Below the pieces are notes generated by a model. That model was not told where the DNA came from. It did no database searches and saw nothing but the letters and a program-made list of their open reading frames with translations. From an uncultured Oxalobacteraceae bacterium (lineage in GTDB: Bacteria; Pseudomonadota; Gammaproteobacteria; Burkholderiales; Burkholderiaceae_D), in contig CAITOF010000037.1 of NCBI GenBank assembly GCA_903893945.1, positions 1 to 55,466 on the forward strand: a DNA stretch of 55,466 nt, given 5' to 3'. The position numbers were made by a program, and so were the translations under genes. Shown here piece by piece: positions 28,079 to 37,843 of this stretch (the first letter of the stretch is position 1; each line of letters starts with the position of its first letter).

Positions 28079-30582
28079 TGCATGTCCTCATGGGGATACC
28101 AGTAGCGCCGATGACTTTCCCGGTATTGATCAATAGTCACCGTCTTGCCGAGGTTAATGGTAATCGTACCGGCCTGATCGCTACGAAAACGTTGTATTCC
28201 AAGATCGGCATAACGTTGCCAGACGTCGGCTTTGGGGTGGTGATAGCGATTATGATAGCCAAGCTGAAAAATCGCAAATCGGGGTTGCACAGTTGTCAGG
28301 AAGTGTTCGGTCGACGATGTACCGCTACCATGGTGCGGGGCAAGCAACACCGTGGATGCCAATTTGTCCGCCAGGGTGCGGACCAGGGTTTTCTCCTGTG
28401 CGGCCTCAATATCACCGGCCAGCAGCATGGAGTGCGGACCATTGCTTATTTTCAATGTGCAGGACTTCGCGTTTGGTCTTGCTTTGTTGTTGTCATAGAT
28501 GTCTTGCGCCGGATATAAAATCTCAAACCGGATGCCATCCCATTCCCACTGCTGACCGGCAATGCAGGTGGAGTGATGCGAAAGGCGGCTGGCCTCGGTC
28601 ACGATCGTGCTGTCGCTGCTGAGTGAACTCAGGACCCAGTTGACATCAAGCTGCTGCAGCAGCGATACGGCTCCGCCCGAATGATCACTGTCATTATGGC
28701 TGACGATCATCCCGTCCAGCCGGTAAATGCCCCTTGAATGCAGATAGGGGTAGATAACGCGGCTGCCAGCATCCGAATTGGCTGAATAGAGCGGGCCGGT
28801 ATCGTACAGGAGTCGGTGATGCGGCGTTTCAACCAGCAACGCCATGCCCTGGCCCACGTCCAGCGCAGTCACTTTCAGATCACCCGGGTCGGGGTAGGTA
28901 CTGCCACTCAGGCAAATCGGCAACCACGTCAGCAGTCCGGCCCAGCGTAACGGCCAGCCTTTGGGGGCCAGGCACCAGGCGGTGCCGAGTAATGCGCCGA
29001 CCAGCGGACCCGCGTCGGGGCGCCTCGCCTGCCACACCGCCCAGGGGAGTTGATTTAACGTGCTTAACAGGTCAACCAGATGCTGCAGAATAAAGTGTGC
29101 CGCTGCCAGGATAAGGCCACCCGCAGGATCAGGCAGCAGGCTGCCTGACAGGGACAGCGGCGTCACCAGCAGGCTGACGACGGGGATCGCGATGGCGTTG
29201 GCAATCGGACTGATGATGGATATCTGATCAAAAAACAGCAATGTCAGGGGAATCAGCCCAAGCGTAATCGCATACTGGGTCACGGAGGCCTGCCGGATAT
29301 GCCGGATACGCGCTAAACCGGCCTGCACGGCAGTTTGACAAACGCCAACTCGGTGCGATGCGGCGGGCACGGCGGGATCCGGCTGATTGGCGCGCCGGGG
29401 CTGACTGCGTCCGATGCTGGCATAGTAGATCATTCCGACCGCGCTGAACGACAACCAGAAGCCCGGCGACAGTACGGCCCATGGATCAAACACCAACACC
29501 GACCCGAGTGCGACAAAAAGTATATTCGATAGCCGCGTGTGTCGATCAAATACCGAACCGAGAGCCGTTACGGTAATCATTATCAGGGTTCGTTGCGCCG
29601 GCAGGCCGAAGCCGGCTAGCGCCACATAGCACAGAGCGACGACCACACCGGACCAGGCGGCTGCTTTCTGGGCCGGCAGTAGCAGCGGCAAGTCATATCG
29701 GGTAAAAAACGACCTGCTCCATAAATAAAACATCAGGCTGGCGGCCAAGCCTGCAATCAGTGAAATGTGCAATCCGGATATGGCAATCAGATGATTCACG
29801 CCGGTGCGGGCAAAGATTTTCCAGTCGTTTTGCGCAATACCGTTTTGTTCTCCGATGACTAACGCCACAATGATTGGGGCATAGGGCTGATTGGGCAGGG
29901 CATTGAGGATCTTCTGTCGCAACTGGCCTCGGGCCCATTCAATGCTGTTCCTGATGGTAAAAACAAACGGACTCAGGCGCTGGTTCGCCGCCAGGTGACC
30001 CGCTGAAATCTGGCTGGATTTGTCGTTGCCGGCCCTGACACTGCCAGTTGCACCGATACCCTGCTCCAGCAGCCAGACTTCATAATCAAACCCCTCCGGG
30101 TTGGCCAGCCCGTGGGGCCGTCGCAATCGGACGTTGAGTCGCCAGCGTTCTCCCGGTTGCAGTATGTTGGGCTGGTCGCCCTGCTCGTACCAACTAAGCA
30201 GAACTTTACGCGGTAATGAATTCCGGTCGATATCACCATTGACCACGTTTTCAATCTCAAACTGAAAGCGGTGTCCCACAGGGAGTTCGACCGGAAGATT
30301 GGCGATAACGCCGATAACGGTGATATCTTTTTCCTCAAGCTGGAGCGGTAACTGATGTGACAACCCGATCAGCGCAAACACGCTGGCATAACACCAGCCT
30401 GTCAATGCACCGCTCATAAAAAGGGCGAACGGGCTGAGCCGCTGGAAACGCATGCGATGGCGCAGACATAAAACAAGAATTGCCAGGAATAACAGGCCCG
30501 CTAACGACGTCCATTGCATTAAACGGGCCTGTTGTTGCAGCACAATGATGCCTGCTATAAATCCGGTAATGAGACTGCGCAT
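28075..30582 (-). CDS. comEC: ComEC/Rec2-type DNA-uptake channel protein
   Basis: This 835-residue polytopic membrane protein has three parts: N-terminal membrane helices plus a DUF4131-type soluble domain, the central Competence domain with many helices (including NHLIAISGLHISL), and a C-terminal metallo-beta-lactamase-like domain (from about residue 580) with DVGQG and SHNDSDHSGG. In competent bacteria ComEC moves single-stranded DNA across the inner membrane. It is 7 nt after tatD, a deoxyribonuclease family gene. Presence alone does not prove natural competence. Confidence 0.93.
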   Translation of the reverse strand: MRSLITGFIAGIIVLQQQARLMQWTSLAGLLFLAILVLCLRHRMRFQRLSPFALFMSGALTGWCYASVFALIGLSHQLPLQLEEKDITVIGVIANLPVELPVGHRFQFEIENVVNGDIDRNSLPRKVLLSWYEQGDQPNILQPGERWRLNVRLRRPHGLANPEGFDYEVWLLEQGIGATGSVRAGNDKSSQISAGHLAANQRLSPFVFTIRNSIEWARGQLRQKILNALPNQPYAPIIVALVIGEQNGIAQNDWKIFARTGVNHLIAISGLHISLIAGLAASLMFYLWSRSFFTRYDLPLLLPAQKAAAWSGVVVALCYVALAGFGLPAQRTLIMITVTALGSVFDRHTRLSNILFVALGSVLVFDPWAVLSPGFWLSFSAVGMIYYASIGRSQPRRANQPDPAVPAASHRVGVCQTAVQAGLARIRHIRQASVTQYAITLGLIPLTLLFFDQISIISPIANAIAIPVVSLLVTPLSLSGSLLPDPAGGLILAAAHFILQHLVDLLSTLNQLPWAVWQARRPDAGPLVGALLGTAWCLAPKGWPLRWAGLLTWLPICLSGSTYPDPGDLKVTALDVGQGMALLVETPHHRLLYDTGPLYSANSDAGSRVIYPYLHSRGIYRLDGMIVSHNDSDHSGGAVSLLQQLDVNWVLSSLSSDSTIVTEASRLSHHSTCIAGQQWEWDGIRFEILYPAQDIYDNNKARPNAKSCTLKISNGPHSMLLAGDIEAAQEKTLVRTLADKLASTVLLAPHHGSGTSSTEHFLTTVQPRFAIFQLGYHNRYHHPKADVWQRYADLGIQRFRSDQAGTITINLGKTVTIDQYRESHRRYWYPHEDMQ

Positions 30583-30589
30583 CGATGCC

Positions 30590-31393
30590 CTACCCTGAAA
30601 CTGGATCCGATATCGCCCTCAACCGGGGCAAGACGTTATAGGTGTTTTCAGTGGTGGCATCGGCAATGTCGCGGGCGGAAAGATTGCGCAGGCTGGCCAG
30701 GCAGTCCGCAATTCGTGCAAGCTGGTCCGGTGTATTCGGGCCGGCATCAAGCCAGCTGGGTGCAATGTCAGGTGCATCCGTTTCAAGTACGATCGACGAT
30801 AGTGGCAAATGGGTCGCCAGTCGCCGGATTTGCAGCGCCCTGGTATACGTCATGGCACCGCCAAAGCCCATTTTAAAGCCGAGCTGTATGAACGTCGTGG
30901 CTTGTTGCTGGCTGCCGTTGAAGGCATGAGCAATACCACCGTCCACCCGGATCTGGCGCAGGCCGTTCAATATCAGGTCAACAGACCGGCGCACATGCAA
31001 CAGCACCGGGAGCCCGAATTCCCTGGCAATGCGCAATTGCTCGCGATAATAGTGAACCTGCTTGTCCCGCAGGGCGGGAACACATAATTCCGGGACAAAA
31101 AAATCCAGACCGATTTCGCCAATTGCAACAAAGCGCGGATCGCCCAGGGACGTTTTGACGAGTTCTTTCAGGTCAGTTAAATCACGGTCATGGGCATCCG
31201 GAACATACAGAGGATGTATACCGAGCGCATACCCGCCGAACCGGCCCAGTCTGGCGACATCGGCAAAGTTGGACCGGCAAACCGAAGGAATGACAATTTT
31301 GTGCACGCCATTCTCACGGGCGTTCAATGCAAGTTGCTCTTCCTGACCGTGAAATTCAGCCGCATCCAGATGGCAATGCGTATCGATCAGCAT
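30590..31393 (-). CDS. TatD-family metal-dependent hydrolase (DNase)
   Basis: This 267-residue amidohydrolase-fold protein carries the TatD metal ligands: THCHLD at the N-terminus, GEIGLDFF, LLHVRR, HAFNGS and ETDAPD. TatD proteins are 3'-5' exonucleases or deoxyribonucleases; bacteria often hold several paralogues (TatD, YcfH, YjjV), and I cannot tell which this is. Its start codon directly abuts the stop of the upstream ABC ATPase gene, and comEC follows at once. Both neighbours suggest a shared transcript. Confidence 0.92.
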   Translation of the reverse strand: MLIDTHCHLDAAEFHGQEEQLALNARENGVHKIVIPSVCRSNFADVARLGRFGGYALGIHPLYVPDAHDRDLTDLKELVKTSLGDPRFVAIGEIGLDFFVPELCVPALRDKQVHYYREQLRIAREFGLPVLLHVRRSVDLILNGLRQIRVDGGIAHAFNGSQQQATTFIQLGFKMGFGGAMTYTRALQIRRLATHLPLSSIVLETDAPDIAPSWLDAGPNTPDQLARIADCLASLRNLSARDIADATTENTYNVLPRLRAISDPVSG

Positions 31394-32731
31394 TTATTCG
31401 GCGTCAGGCAACTTCAGCATACCGGTATGGTAATTATATTCGTACATTTCACCATACCGCCCCCATTCGACAGCGACTTCCAGCATCTGCTTGGCTTCTT
31501 CGGCCGACAGGAATTCTTCGAGCAGGTTGAGGAACGGCTCTTTGCGGATTTCGCCGGATTTTTCCATTTTGAGGCTGTGATGGATCCGTGCAGCCAACGG
31601 CACATTCTGCAACAGCTGCTGACCAAACAAATGCTTGCGGAACGCCTGATCTGCCTGACAGTAGCGCTGTCCAAGACTGGTCAGATGAATGTCACCATGT
31701 TCGATATGAACCAGTCCGATCAGGCGCAGTGCTTCATAGACCGGGAACAAGTCATCGTCCGACAAGCCGGCTTCTTCGGCCAGTTTCGGCAAGTCAGCGC
31801 GTCCGTTAAAGGGCTCATCGGCCAGCATTTCCAGCAAGCCTTCCATCTGGCTGATTTCCGCTTCGGGCAAGCGGTAGGCCTGGTTTTGCGCACTGGTTTC
31901 GGTCGTATCGACTTCAACCGGAGTGGCGGTCATCTGGGTATACACTTCATCAATCAGGGCACGAACTTCCGGCATTTCCTCAGATCGTTCGCGTGGCAGC
32001 GACACCTTGATTTCAGCGCGCACCCGGCCCGGATCGCTGGAAAATATCAGGATGCGATCCGCCATCATGACGGCTTCTTCAATATTATGCGATACAATCA
32101 GGATGCCCTTCATGGGTGTCTTTTTGCTTTCCCAGAGCTCCAGCATGTCATTGCGCAATGTTTCGCCCGTCAGTACATCAAGCGCTGAAAAGGCTTCATC
32201 CATCAGTAGCACGTCGGGTTTCATGACCAGCGCGCGGGCAATGCCGACACGCTGTTTCATGCCGCCTGAAAGTTCGCGCGGCAATGCACCCTCAAAACCA
32301 GCCAGCCCGATCATTTCGATCGCCGCTTCGGCCTGTTCGGCACGTGCTTCCTTGGAAACTCCCTGCGCCTCGAGACCCAGTTCCACATTCTGCTGTACCG
32401 TCAACCAGGGAAACAGGGCAAACGACTGAAATACCATTGCAATACCGCGTGCCGGGCCAAATAACTGCTGGTCGCGATACTTCACGATCCCTTTGTCGGC
32501 AGGCAGCAAGCCGGCCATTATCCTTAACAGGGTCGATTTTCCCGAGCCGGATTTGCCAAGCAGGGCAACGATTTCGCCGTCTTTGAGCGTGAAATCCACG
32601 CCTTCAAGCACCACCCGTTCGGACCCGTCAGCGGTCCGGAAATTTTTGCTCACACCTTTCAGATGAATCAGCGACTTGCTCTTGGTTAAGTCTGCCGCCG
32701 GATTCGCTTCCAGTAATGTATCTTGGGTCAT
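31394..32731 (-). CDS. ABC transporter ATPase, nitrate/sulfonate type, with C-terminal AAA-associated domain
   Basis: About 445 residues. The N-terminal two thirds are an ABC ATPase of the NrtD/SsuB/TauB type: Walker [11 protein letters not shown]-loop VFQSFALF, signature LSGGMKQR, Walker [12 protein letters not shown] and H-loop IVSHN. The last about 150 residues form the extra AAA-associated domain of this subfamily, with a winged-helix-like part ([12 protein letters not shown]). The start is the ATG at 32731, with GAGG 7 nt upstream. It works with the fused permease encoded 42 nt upstream; substrate unknown. Confidence 0.92.
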   Translation of the reverse strand: MTQDTLLEANPAADLTKSKSLIHLKGVSKNFRTADGSERVVLEGVDFTLKDGEIVALLGKSGSGKSTLLRIMAGLLPADKGIVKYRDQQLFGPARGIAMVFQSFALFPWLTVQQNVELGLEAQGVSKEARAEQAEAAIEMIGLAGFEGALPRELSGGMKQRVGIARALVMKPDVLLMDEAFSALDVLTGETLRNDMLELWESKKTPMKGILIVSHNIEEAVMMADRILIFSSDPGRVRAEIKVSLPRERSEEMPEVRALIDEVYTQMTATPVEVDTTETSAQNQAYRLPEAEISQMEGLLEMLADEPFNGRADLPKLAEEAGLSDDDLFPVYEALRLIGLVHIEHGDIHLTSLGQRYCQADQAFRKHLFGQQLLQNVPLAARIHHSLKMEKSGEIRKEPFLNLLEEFLSAEEAKQMLEVAVEWGRYGEMYEYNYHTGMLKLPDAE

Positions 32732-32773
32732 TGCCACACCTCTTTCAATGTATTCGGTCGCCTGTGGTGATTT

Positions 32774-34516
32774 TCAGAACGTCATTTTTTCTTCTGCTAT
32801 GGCGTACAGTTTGCGCCAGATGAAACGATTACATGCAATAACAAAGACGCACATGACGGACGTGCCCAGTGCCACACGCGGGAAATCACCGCTTGCAGTC
32901 ACCTGCGCGATATAACTGCCTAATCCGGTTGCCATGACGACGTGGTTTCCGGAGGTAATGAATTCTGACACTATGCTGGCATTCCACGAGCCGCCAGAGG
33001 CGGTAATCGCGCCAGTGACAAAACTGGGGAAAATCGCCGGTAACAGAAACCGCTTCCACCGCAGCCAGCCCGATAATCCAAAATTATCGGCCGCATAACT
33101 CAGTTCGGTCGGAATAATGCTTGCGCCGGCAATGACGTTAAACAGGATATACCACTGGGTACCAAATACCATGAGCGGCGTAAGCCAGATATTTGCGTTC
33201 AGGTGAAAATGAATGACCAGCACGACGACCAGCGGAAACATCAGGTTGGTCGGAAATGCCGCCAGAAACTGGGCAATCGGCTGCAATCTCTCTGCGTACT
33301 TCGGCTTTAACCCGACCCATACACCGACAGGCACCCAGACCAGCGATGCCAGTGTGATCATGATCACGACACGCAACAGGGTGATAAGGCCATATCCAAA
33401 AACACGCAGCACTTCACTCCAGCCCACTTCCGAGTGGATATAAGTGGTAATTTTCCAGCACGCGAACATCACCAGGGCAGCGATCACCGCATCCGACACC
33501 CGTTCCACGGTCGGGTTGATGCGTCCGGGCCGCGCCATGATGGAAGTGCCATCGTAATTTTTCCTGAAAAACGCCAAGCCCCGTTCGGCGTATGAAATAA
33601 AGCGTTCGGTAAGTCCCTTGACGGCGTTGGTGCGCCGCATTAATGTCAGAAACCAGGATTCCTGGCCACCCTGGTCGCCGGTCTGTTCATATTTGAATTT
33701 ATTGGCCCACGCAATCAGCGGCCTGAACAGCAATTGGTCATAGATCAGAATTCCAACCACCATGGCGGCAATCGCCCAGCCCATCGCCACGTAGTTTTCT
33801 TCGGCAATCGCAAAGGCGATGTAGGAACCGATACCCGGCAATTTGATGTCGTGATTGTTGACGGTGATCGTCTCACAGGCCACCACGAAAAACCATCCGC
33901 CTGACATCGACATCATCATGTTCCACAACAGTGCCGGCATTGCAAACGGTAATTCCAGGCGCCAGAACCGCTGCCAGGCAGACAGGTGAAAAATACGCGC
34001 CGCTTCGCGCAGATCGGAGGGCACCGTGCGCATCGACTGGTACATGCTGAACGCCATATTCCAGGCCTGGGATGTAAAAATTGCAAAGATAGCGGCACAT
34101 TCCACGCCCAGCAGGCTGCCTGGGAATAATGCGATGAATCCGGTTACTGTAATGGTCAGGAAGCTCAATACCGGTATCGATTGCAGAATATCCAGCGCCG
34201 GAACCATGATTTTTTCTGCCAGGCGATAGCGTGCTGCCATGGCGGCAAACACAAAGCTGAAAATCAGGGACAGGACCAGTGCGGTCAGCATGCGCAATGT
34301 GGTGCGCAACAGGTAATACGGCAAATAAAGCGGATCAAGCGTAATCTGCAGGGGCATCCCGATCTGGTAGGGGCTGGTCATCTGTGAAGCACCAAATGCC
34401 AGAAAGAACACCATGCCCAGAATGAGCGGCAATGCCATCCAGTCCCAACGGTTGGGCTGGTGGTAGGCCGCCGTATTGCGTTGCCAGGCCTGACCGTTAA
34501 ATTGGGAGTGTTCCAT
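32774..34516 (-). CDS. Fused double ABC permease, nitrate/sulfonate/bicarbonate type
   Basis: About 580 residues with two BPD_transp_1 modules in one chain. The first has its EAA loop near LREAARIFHLSAWQRF, and the second has the equivalent SYAADNFGLSGWLRWKRF. About a dozen hydrophobic helices are visible. Fusion means that one polypeptide can supply both membrane halves of the transporter. I start it at the ATG at 34516; a longer frame to 34582 is possible. There is no binding-protein gene beside it, so either a remote one serves it or it works without one. Confidence 0.9.
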   Translation of the reverse strand: MEHSQFNGQAWQRNTAAYHQPNRWDWMALPLILGMVFFLAFGASQMTSPYQIGMPLQITLDPLYLPYYLLRTTLRMLTALVLSLIFSFVFAAMAARYRLAEKIMVPALDILQSIPVLSFLTITVTGFIALFPGSLLGVECAAIFAIFTSQAWNMAFSMYQSMRTVPSDLREAARIFHLSAWQRFWRLELPFAMPALLWNMMMSMSGGWFFVVACETITVNNHDIKLPGIGSYIAFAIAEENYVAMGWAIAAMVVGILIYDQLLFRPLIAWANKFKYEQTGDQGGQESWFLTLMRRTNAVKGLTERFISYAERGLAFFRKNYDGTSIMARPGRINPTVERVSDAVIAALVMFACWKITTYIHSEVGWSEVLRVFGYGLITLLRVVIMITLASLVWVPVGVWVGLKPKYAERLQPIAQFLAAFPTNLMFPLVVVLVIHFHLNANIWLTPLMVFGTQWYILFNVIAGASIIPTELSYAADNFGLSGWLRWKRFLLPAIFPSFVTGAITASGGSWNASIVSEFITSGNHVVMATGLGSYIAQVTASGDFPRVALGTSVMCVFVIACNRFIWRKLYAIAEEKMTF

Positions 34517-34807
34517 ATTGGCTGCTCTGCAAAAAATTCGCTTGATGAACCGACTTGACGACAGGGATCGATCGAAGCGCAATTATCCACTTTTTCATCC
34601 GGTTTTGGAGTTAAAAAATTAGAAATAAAAGCAGATCGTGCGATTTAGGTTACATATTACCCTCAGGCATTTCCCTATTTTTTAAATAAGTGGTTTTTTT
34701 TCACCTATACTTCGAAAAATCAATTCATTTCCGTTGCCTGTCATGCGCATGAAATAATCAGCACTGTTTTTTTGTCTGTCCATCATTAACCCCAGGAAGG
34801 AAAAATA
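34517..34807. other. AT-rich divergent promoter region
   Basis: 291 bp between the permease (minus) and the DUF3313 gene (plus). It contains long T tracts around 34677-34700, followed by TATACT on the plus strand, and is visibly AT-rich. It must hold both promoters, but I cannot assign -35/-10 pairs with confidence. Confidence 0.4.
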
Positions 34808-35482
34808 ATGAATAAATTAGCCAGATTGCTGTTGCCCATTTTGGTCGTGATGTATTCGCACGCCTTTGCGCAGGATAAAGCAGTCGTAACGCCAACCGGG
34901 TTTCTGAGCGATTACGCGCGCCTGATGCCCGACAAGACCGCCAAAGATAACTATTTTCATTACACGACACCGGAAGGTGTCGCCCGAAAAATGGGAAAAA
35001 TATATTTCATGCCAATTACAGGCTACCCGGCTGACGTCAATTTTCAGTTGGTCGACAAGCCGGTTCTTGATGAAACCATGACTGCCTTCGACCAACTGTT
35101 ACGGAAAAAACTGGAGGGAAAAGCGACTCTGGTGGGCACGCCTGACGAAGCTGATACAACCGTTCAGATGGTGGTCACCGCAGTCGCCACTGTTGACGCA
35201 GGGCGTGCTGCGATCGACTTCATTCCGTTGCGGTTACTGACCAAGCCGTTGAAAGACGCTGCGATGGGCAAGGAACAGCAGATCGTCGTCACACTCGAAA
35301 TGAGTATTCGCGATTCAAAAACCGGTCACGTACTTTATGAGGCGGTGCATCGCTCAGAGGGTAAAAATATTGGTCGCTCGGACGACAAAAAACAGCTGAA
35401 GGCCACTGGCAAGGAACTATCGCCGGTCATCGATTCCTGGACTGATAAAATCGTCAACGAAATTGTAGCAACCAAAAAATAA
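34808..35482 (+). CDS. DUF3313-family exported protein
   Basis: A 224-residue protein with a cleavable signal peptide (about residues 1-21, cleavage after AFA) and no lipobox. The mature part matches the DUF3313 type: VTPTGFLSDYARLMPDK at the start, then a mixed alpha/beta body with VTLEMSIRDSKTGHVLYEAVH. Function unknown; related proteins are envelope-associated. A strong AGGAAGGA Shine-Dalgarno supports the start. It stands alone, convergent with the aldehyde dehydrogenase gene. Confidence 0.85.
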   Translation: MNKLARLLLPILVVMYSHAFAQDKAVVTPTGFLSDYARLMPDKTAKDNYFHYTTPEGVARKMGKIYFMPITGYPADVNFQLVDKPVLDETMTAFDQLLRKKLEGKATLVGTPDEADTTVQMVVTAVATVDAGRAAIDFIPLRLLTKPLKDAAMGKEQQIVVTLEMSIRDSKTGHVLYEAVHRSEGKNIGRSDDKKQLKATGKELSPVIDSWTDKIVNEIVATKK

Positions 35483-35513
35483 GCCACTAAACAAGTGGGC
35501 AGCCGGCGTCGGG

Positions 35514-36908
35514 TCAGCTCTGCCAGAGCCGCATATGATAAGACTTCACGCGTGTCAGCTGTTCAAATCCCAGATAGCTGGCTGACACGCCCCGGCCGCT
35601 CTGTTTGACGCCGCTCCAGGCCAAGGCGGGGTCATGGTAATCGCACCGGTTCATCAACCACGTTCCGGTCTGGACCCGTGATCCGATCCGCATGGCGACC
35701 TCCAGATCCTGGGTAAACACCGAGGCGCTTAAGCCGTAATCACAGTCATTCATCAATTCAATAGCCTGCTCGTCACCAGACACCGGCATGACACCGATCA
35801 CCGGGCCAAAGCAGTCTTCTTTCATAATCTGCATGTCATGATTGGCACCGGCCAGTATTTTGGGTCCCAGATAGGAGGTGTGGATTGTATCCAGCGGGTA
35901 CTTGCTGCTATCAACCAGATTTTTGGCGCCCAGACTCATTGATTGACCGACGATTTCGCGGACCGTGGTTGCATAGGGCATGCGCACCAGAGGGCCCAAT
36001 GTGGTGGAATGATCCAGTGGGTTGCCCAACACGTACCGGTCAGTTGCAACCACGGCCCTGTCCAGGAACTCCTGATAGACCGATTGGTGCACATAGACGC
36101 GCTGCACACCACTGCAGGACTGTCCCGAATTGAAAAACGCGCCTTCCAGCACTTCGTCGACGGTTTTTTCCAGATTGGCATCCTGTCTGATGTAGGCCGG
36201 ATCGACGCCGCTCAATTCGAGCCCTACGCCAATGCACCGTCCCAGTTCGATCTGCTCGACCATTAACCCGCTGGTGCTGCTGCCGATGAAACACAGGTAG
36301 TTGACTTCGGGTGCCTTCATGATAAGACGTGTATCAGCATGGGTCGAATGCACGTATTGTAAAACACCGTCGGGCACCCCTGCTTCATGAAAGGCTTCAA
36401 CCAGCCGTTCCGAGACCAGCGGTGTCTGCGAGGAGTGGCGCAGCAGGACCGTATTCCCGGCCAGCAAAGCGGTAATTAAACTGTTGGCGCAGGTCAGCAG
36501 CGGAAAATTCCACGGGGCGATAATAAACACGACCCCGTGCGGTTCGCGTCGCATTAGCCGCTGAAAACCGGGAACGGAGGCGGGATACCGGTCCGCCAGT
36601 GCTGTTTCGGCAATAGAAATCAGATGCAGGGCTTTTTCTTCAAACAGGGTGATTTCGTTCGGTGTGAACCGGATGGGCCGTCCCATCTGGCGGGTAATTT
36701 CTTCCGCAATTCCTGCTTTGGATTCGACCAGGGTCGCCACGCCACGCCGGACATGCTCACAACGTTCTGCCAGCGGCAGTTGGCTCCATTTGCGCTGGGC
36801 AAAGGTGGCTTTGGAAAGTATTGCCTCAATTTCCGAGCTGCTGGTACAGTGCCGCTGGACCAGAACACTGCCGTCAATCGGACTGATGGTACTGATATCT
36901 TTGTGCAT
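35514..36908 (-). CDS. NAD(P)-dependent aldehyde dehydrogenase
   Basis: A 464-residue member of the ALDH superfamily, which oxidises aldehydes to acids. The conserved asparagine lies in APWNFPL, the general-base glutamate in GLELSG, the catalytic cysteine in FNSGQSCSG (near residue 260) and the cofactor-ribose motif in EDCFGPV. It resembles succinate-semialdehyde/lactaldehyde-type enzymes, but specificity cannot be read from sequence alone. It is monocistronic, between converging DUF3313 and the divergent methylase gene. Confidence 0.9.
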   Translation of the reverse strand: MHKDISTISPIDGSVLVQRHCTSSSEIEAILSKATFAQRKWSQLPLAERCEHVRRGVATLVESKAGIAEEITRQMGRPIRFTPNEITLFEEKALHLISIAETALADRYPASVPGFQRLMRREPHGVVFIIAPWNFPLLTCANSLITALLAGNTVLLRHSSQTPLVSERLVEAFHEAGVPDGVLQYVHSTHADTRLIMKAPEVNYLCFIGSSTSGLMVEQIELGRCIGVGLELSGVDPAYIRQDANLEKTVDEVLEGAFFNSGQSCSGVQRVYVHQSVYQEFLDRAVVATDRYVLGNPLDHSTTLGPLVRMPYATTVREIVGQSMSLGAKNLVDSSKYPLDTIHTSYLGPKILAGANHDMQIMKEDCFGPVIGVMPVSGDEQAIELMNDCDYGLSASVFTQDLEVAMRIGSRVQTGTWLMNRCDYHDPALAWSGVKQSGRGVSASYLGFEQLTRVKSYHMRLWQS

Positions 36909-37051
36909 GGCGGTTATTCCTGAATACGGATCGACCGGGATCTGACCCTGAGTTTAACTTTAGGCGACGAATCGGCAATAAACAATACTATTCTGACCAC
37001 CCTGGCGCACTACTTGCTGAAAAAACCATCATAACGCAGGCCGATAACCCC

Positions 37052-37057
37052 TATAAT
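37052..37057 (+). promoter_or_regulatory. Candidate -10 box of the RsmI-like gene
   Basis: TATAAT ends 29 nt before the ATG at 37087. The -35 is weak. The position in a short divergent region supports it. Confidence 0.45.
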
Positions 37058-37086
37058 CGAGGCCTGTTTCAAGACACGACACTGAC

Positions 37087-37833
37087 ATGGCACCTGGAAT
37101 TCTCTACTTGCTCCCGAATACGCTCGGACAGGCTCATCCGTTACACCCGTTATCGGATGTGATTCCCGTTGAAGTGCAGAAAATAACCTCGCAATTGCGG
37201 TATTTTATTGTTGAAAATGCAAAGACGACGCGCGCCTATTTGAAGCGGGTTGACGCCAATTTTCCGCTTGCCAGTCCATTGCAAGAAATTCAACTTAATG
37301 AATTGAACATCAATACCAAGGTGTCTGAACTACCATCGCTATTAAGTCCATTGCTGCAAGGTCACGATGTCGGACTGATCTCTGAAGCCGGTGTTCCCGC
37401 TGTTGCCGACCCGGGCGCCAATCTGGTTCGCCTCGCGCATCAGCATGGCATCCGGGTTCGTCCGCTGGTCGGCCCTTCGTCGCTGTTACTTGCGGTAATG
37501 GCCAGTGGTCTGAATGGGCAGAGTTTTGCCTTTAACGGTTATCTGCCGACGGAGGGCGCCCAACGCATGAAGGCGATTCAGGAATTTGAAGTCCGGTCGC
37601 GCAAAGAAAAGCAGACTCAGCTGTTTATTGAGACGCCGTATCGTAATGCGGCCTTGCTGGAGGCATTATGTCAGGCCTGCCATCCAACCACCCAGTTGTG
37701 CATCGCTACGGATCTGACCCTGGACACTGAAAAAATCCAGACGCATACCGTCTCACAGTGGGCGGCGCGGATTGCAGCAGGCAACATGCCCGACTTCAAC
37801 AGGAAGCCGACCGTATTTCTGTTTTTGGCCTGA
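37087..37833 (+). CDS. RsmI-like tetrapyrrole-methylase-fold SAM methyltransferase
   Basis: A 248-residue protein of the RsmI/tetrapyrrole methylase superfamily, with the start ILYLLPNTLG, the GLISEAGVPAVADPG segment and the GPSSLLLAVMASGL motif typical of RsmI. RsmI proper is about 285 residues, methylates the 2'-O of C1402 in 16S rRNA and has a C-terminal extension that is missing here. Its early sequence also departs from RsmI, so I read it as a paralogue with an unknown substrate rather than RsmI itself. It is convergent with ybiT, 10 nt away. Confidence 0.85.
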   Translation: MAPGILYLLPNTLGQAHPLHPLSDVIPVEVQKITSQLRYFIVENAKTTRAYLKRVDANFPLASPLQEIQLNELNINTKVSELPSLLSPLLQGHDVGLISEAGVPAVADPGANLVRLAHQHGIRVRPLVGPSSLLLAVMASGLNGQSFAFNGYLPTEGAQRMKAIQEFEVRSRKEKQTQLFIETPYRNAALLEALCQACHPTTQLCIATDLTLDTEKIQTHTVSQWAARIAAGNMPDFNRKPTVFLFLA

Positions 37834-37843
37834 CCGGGCCCAC

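Noticed and set aside
31190-32188. 332-codon open frame on the plus strand over the tatD start and the ABC ATPase gene.
   Set aside because: The opposite strand encodes intact TatD and ABC motifs; this frame shows only His/Phe/Gln-rich sequence without recognisable domains.
35483-35513. Short dyad CCACT-N5-AGTGG between DUF3313 and the aldehyde dehydrogenase gene as a terminator.
   Set aside because: Only five pairs and no T tract.
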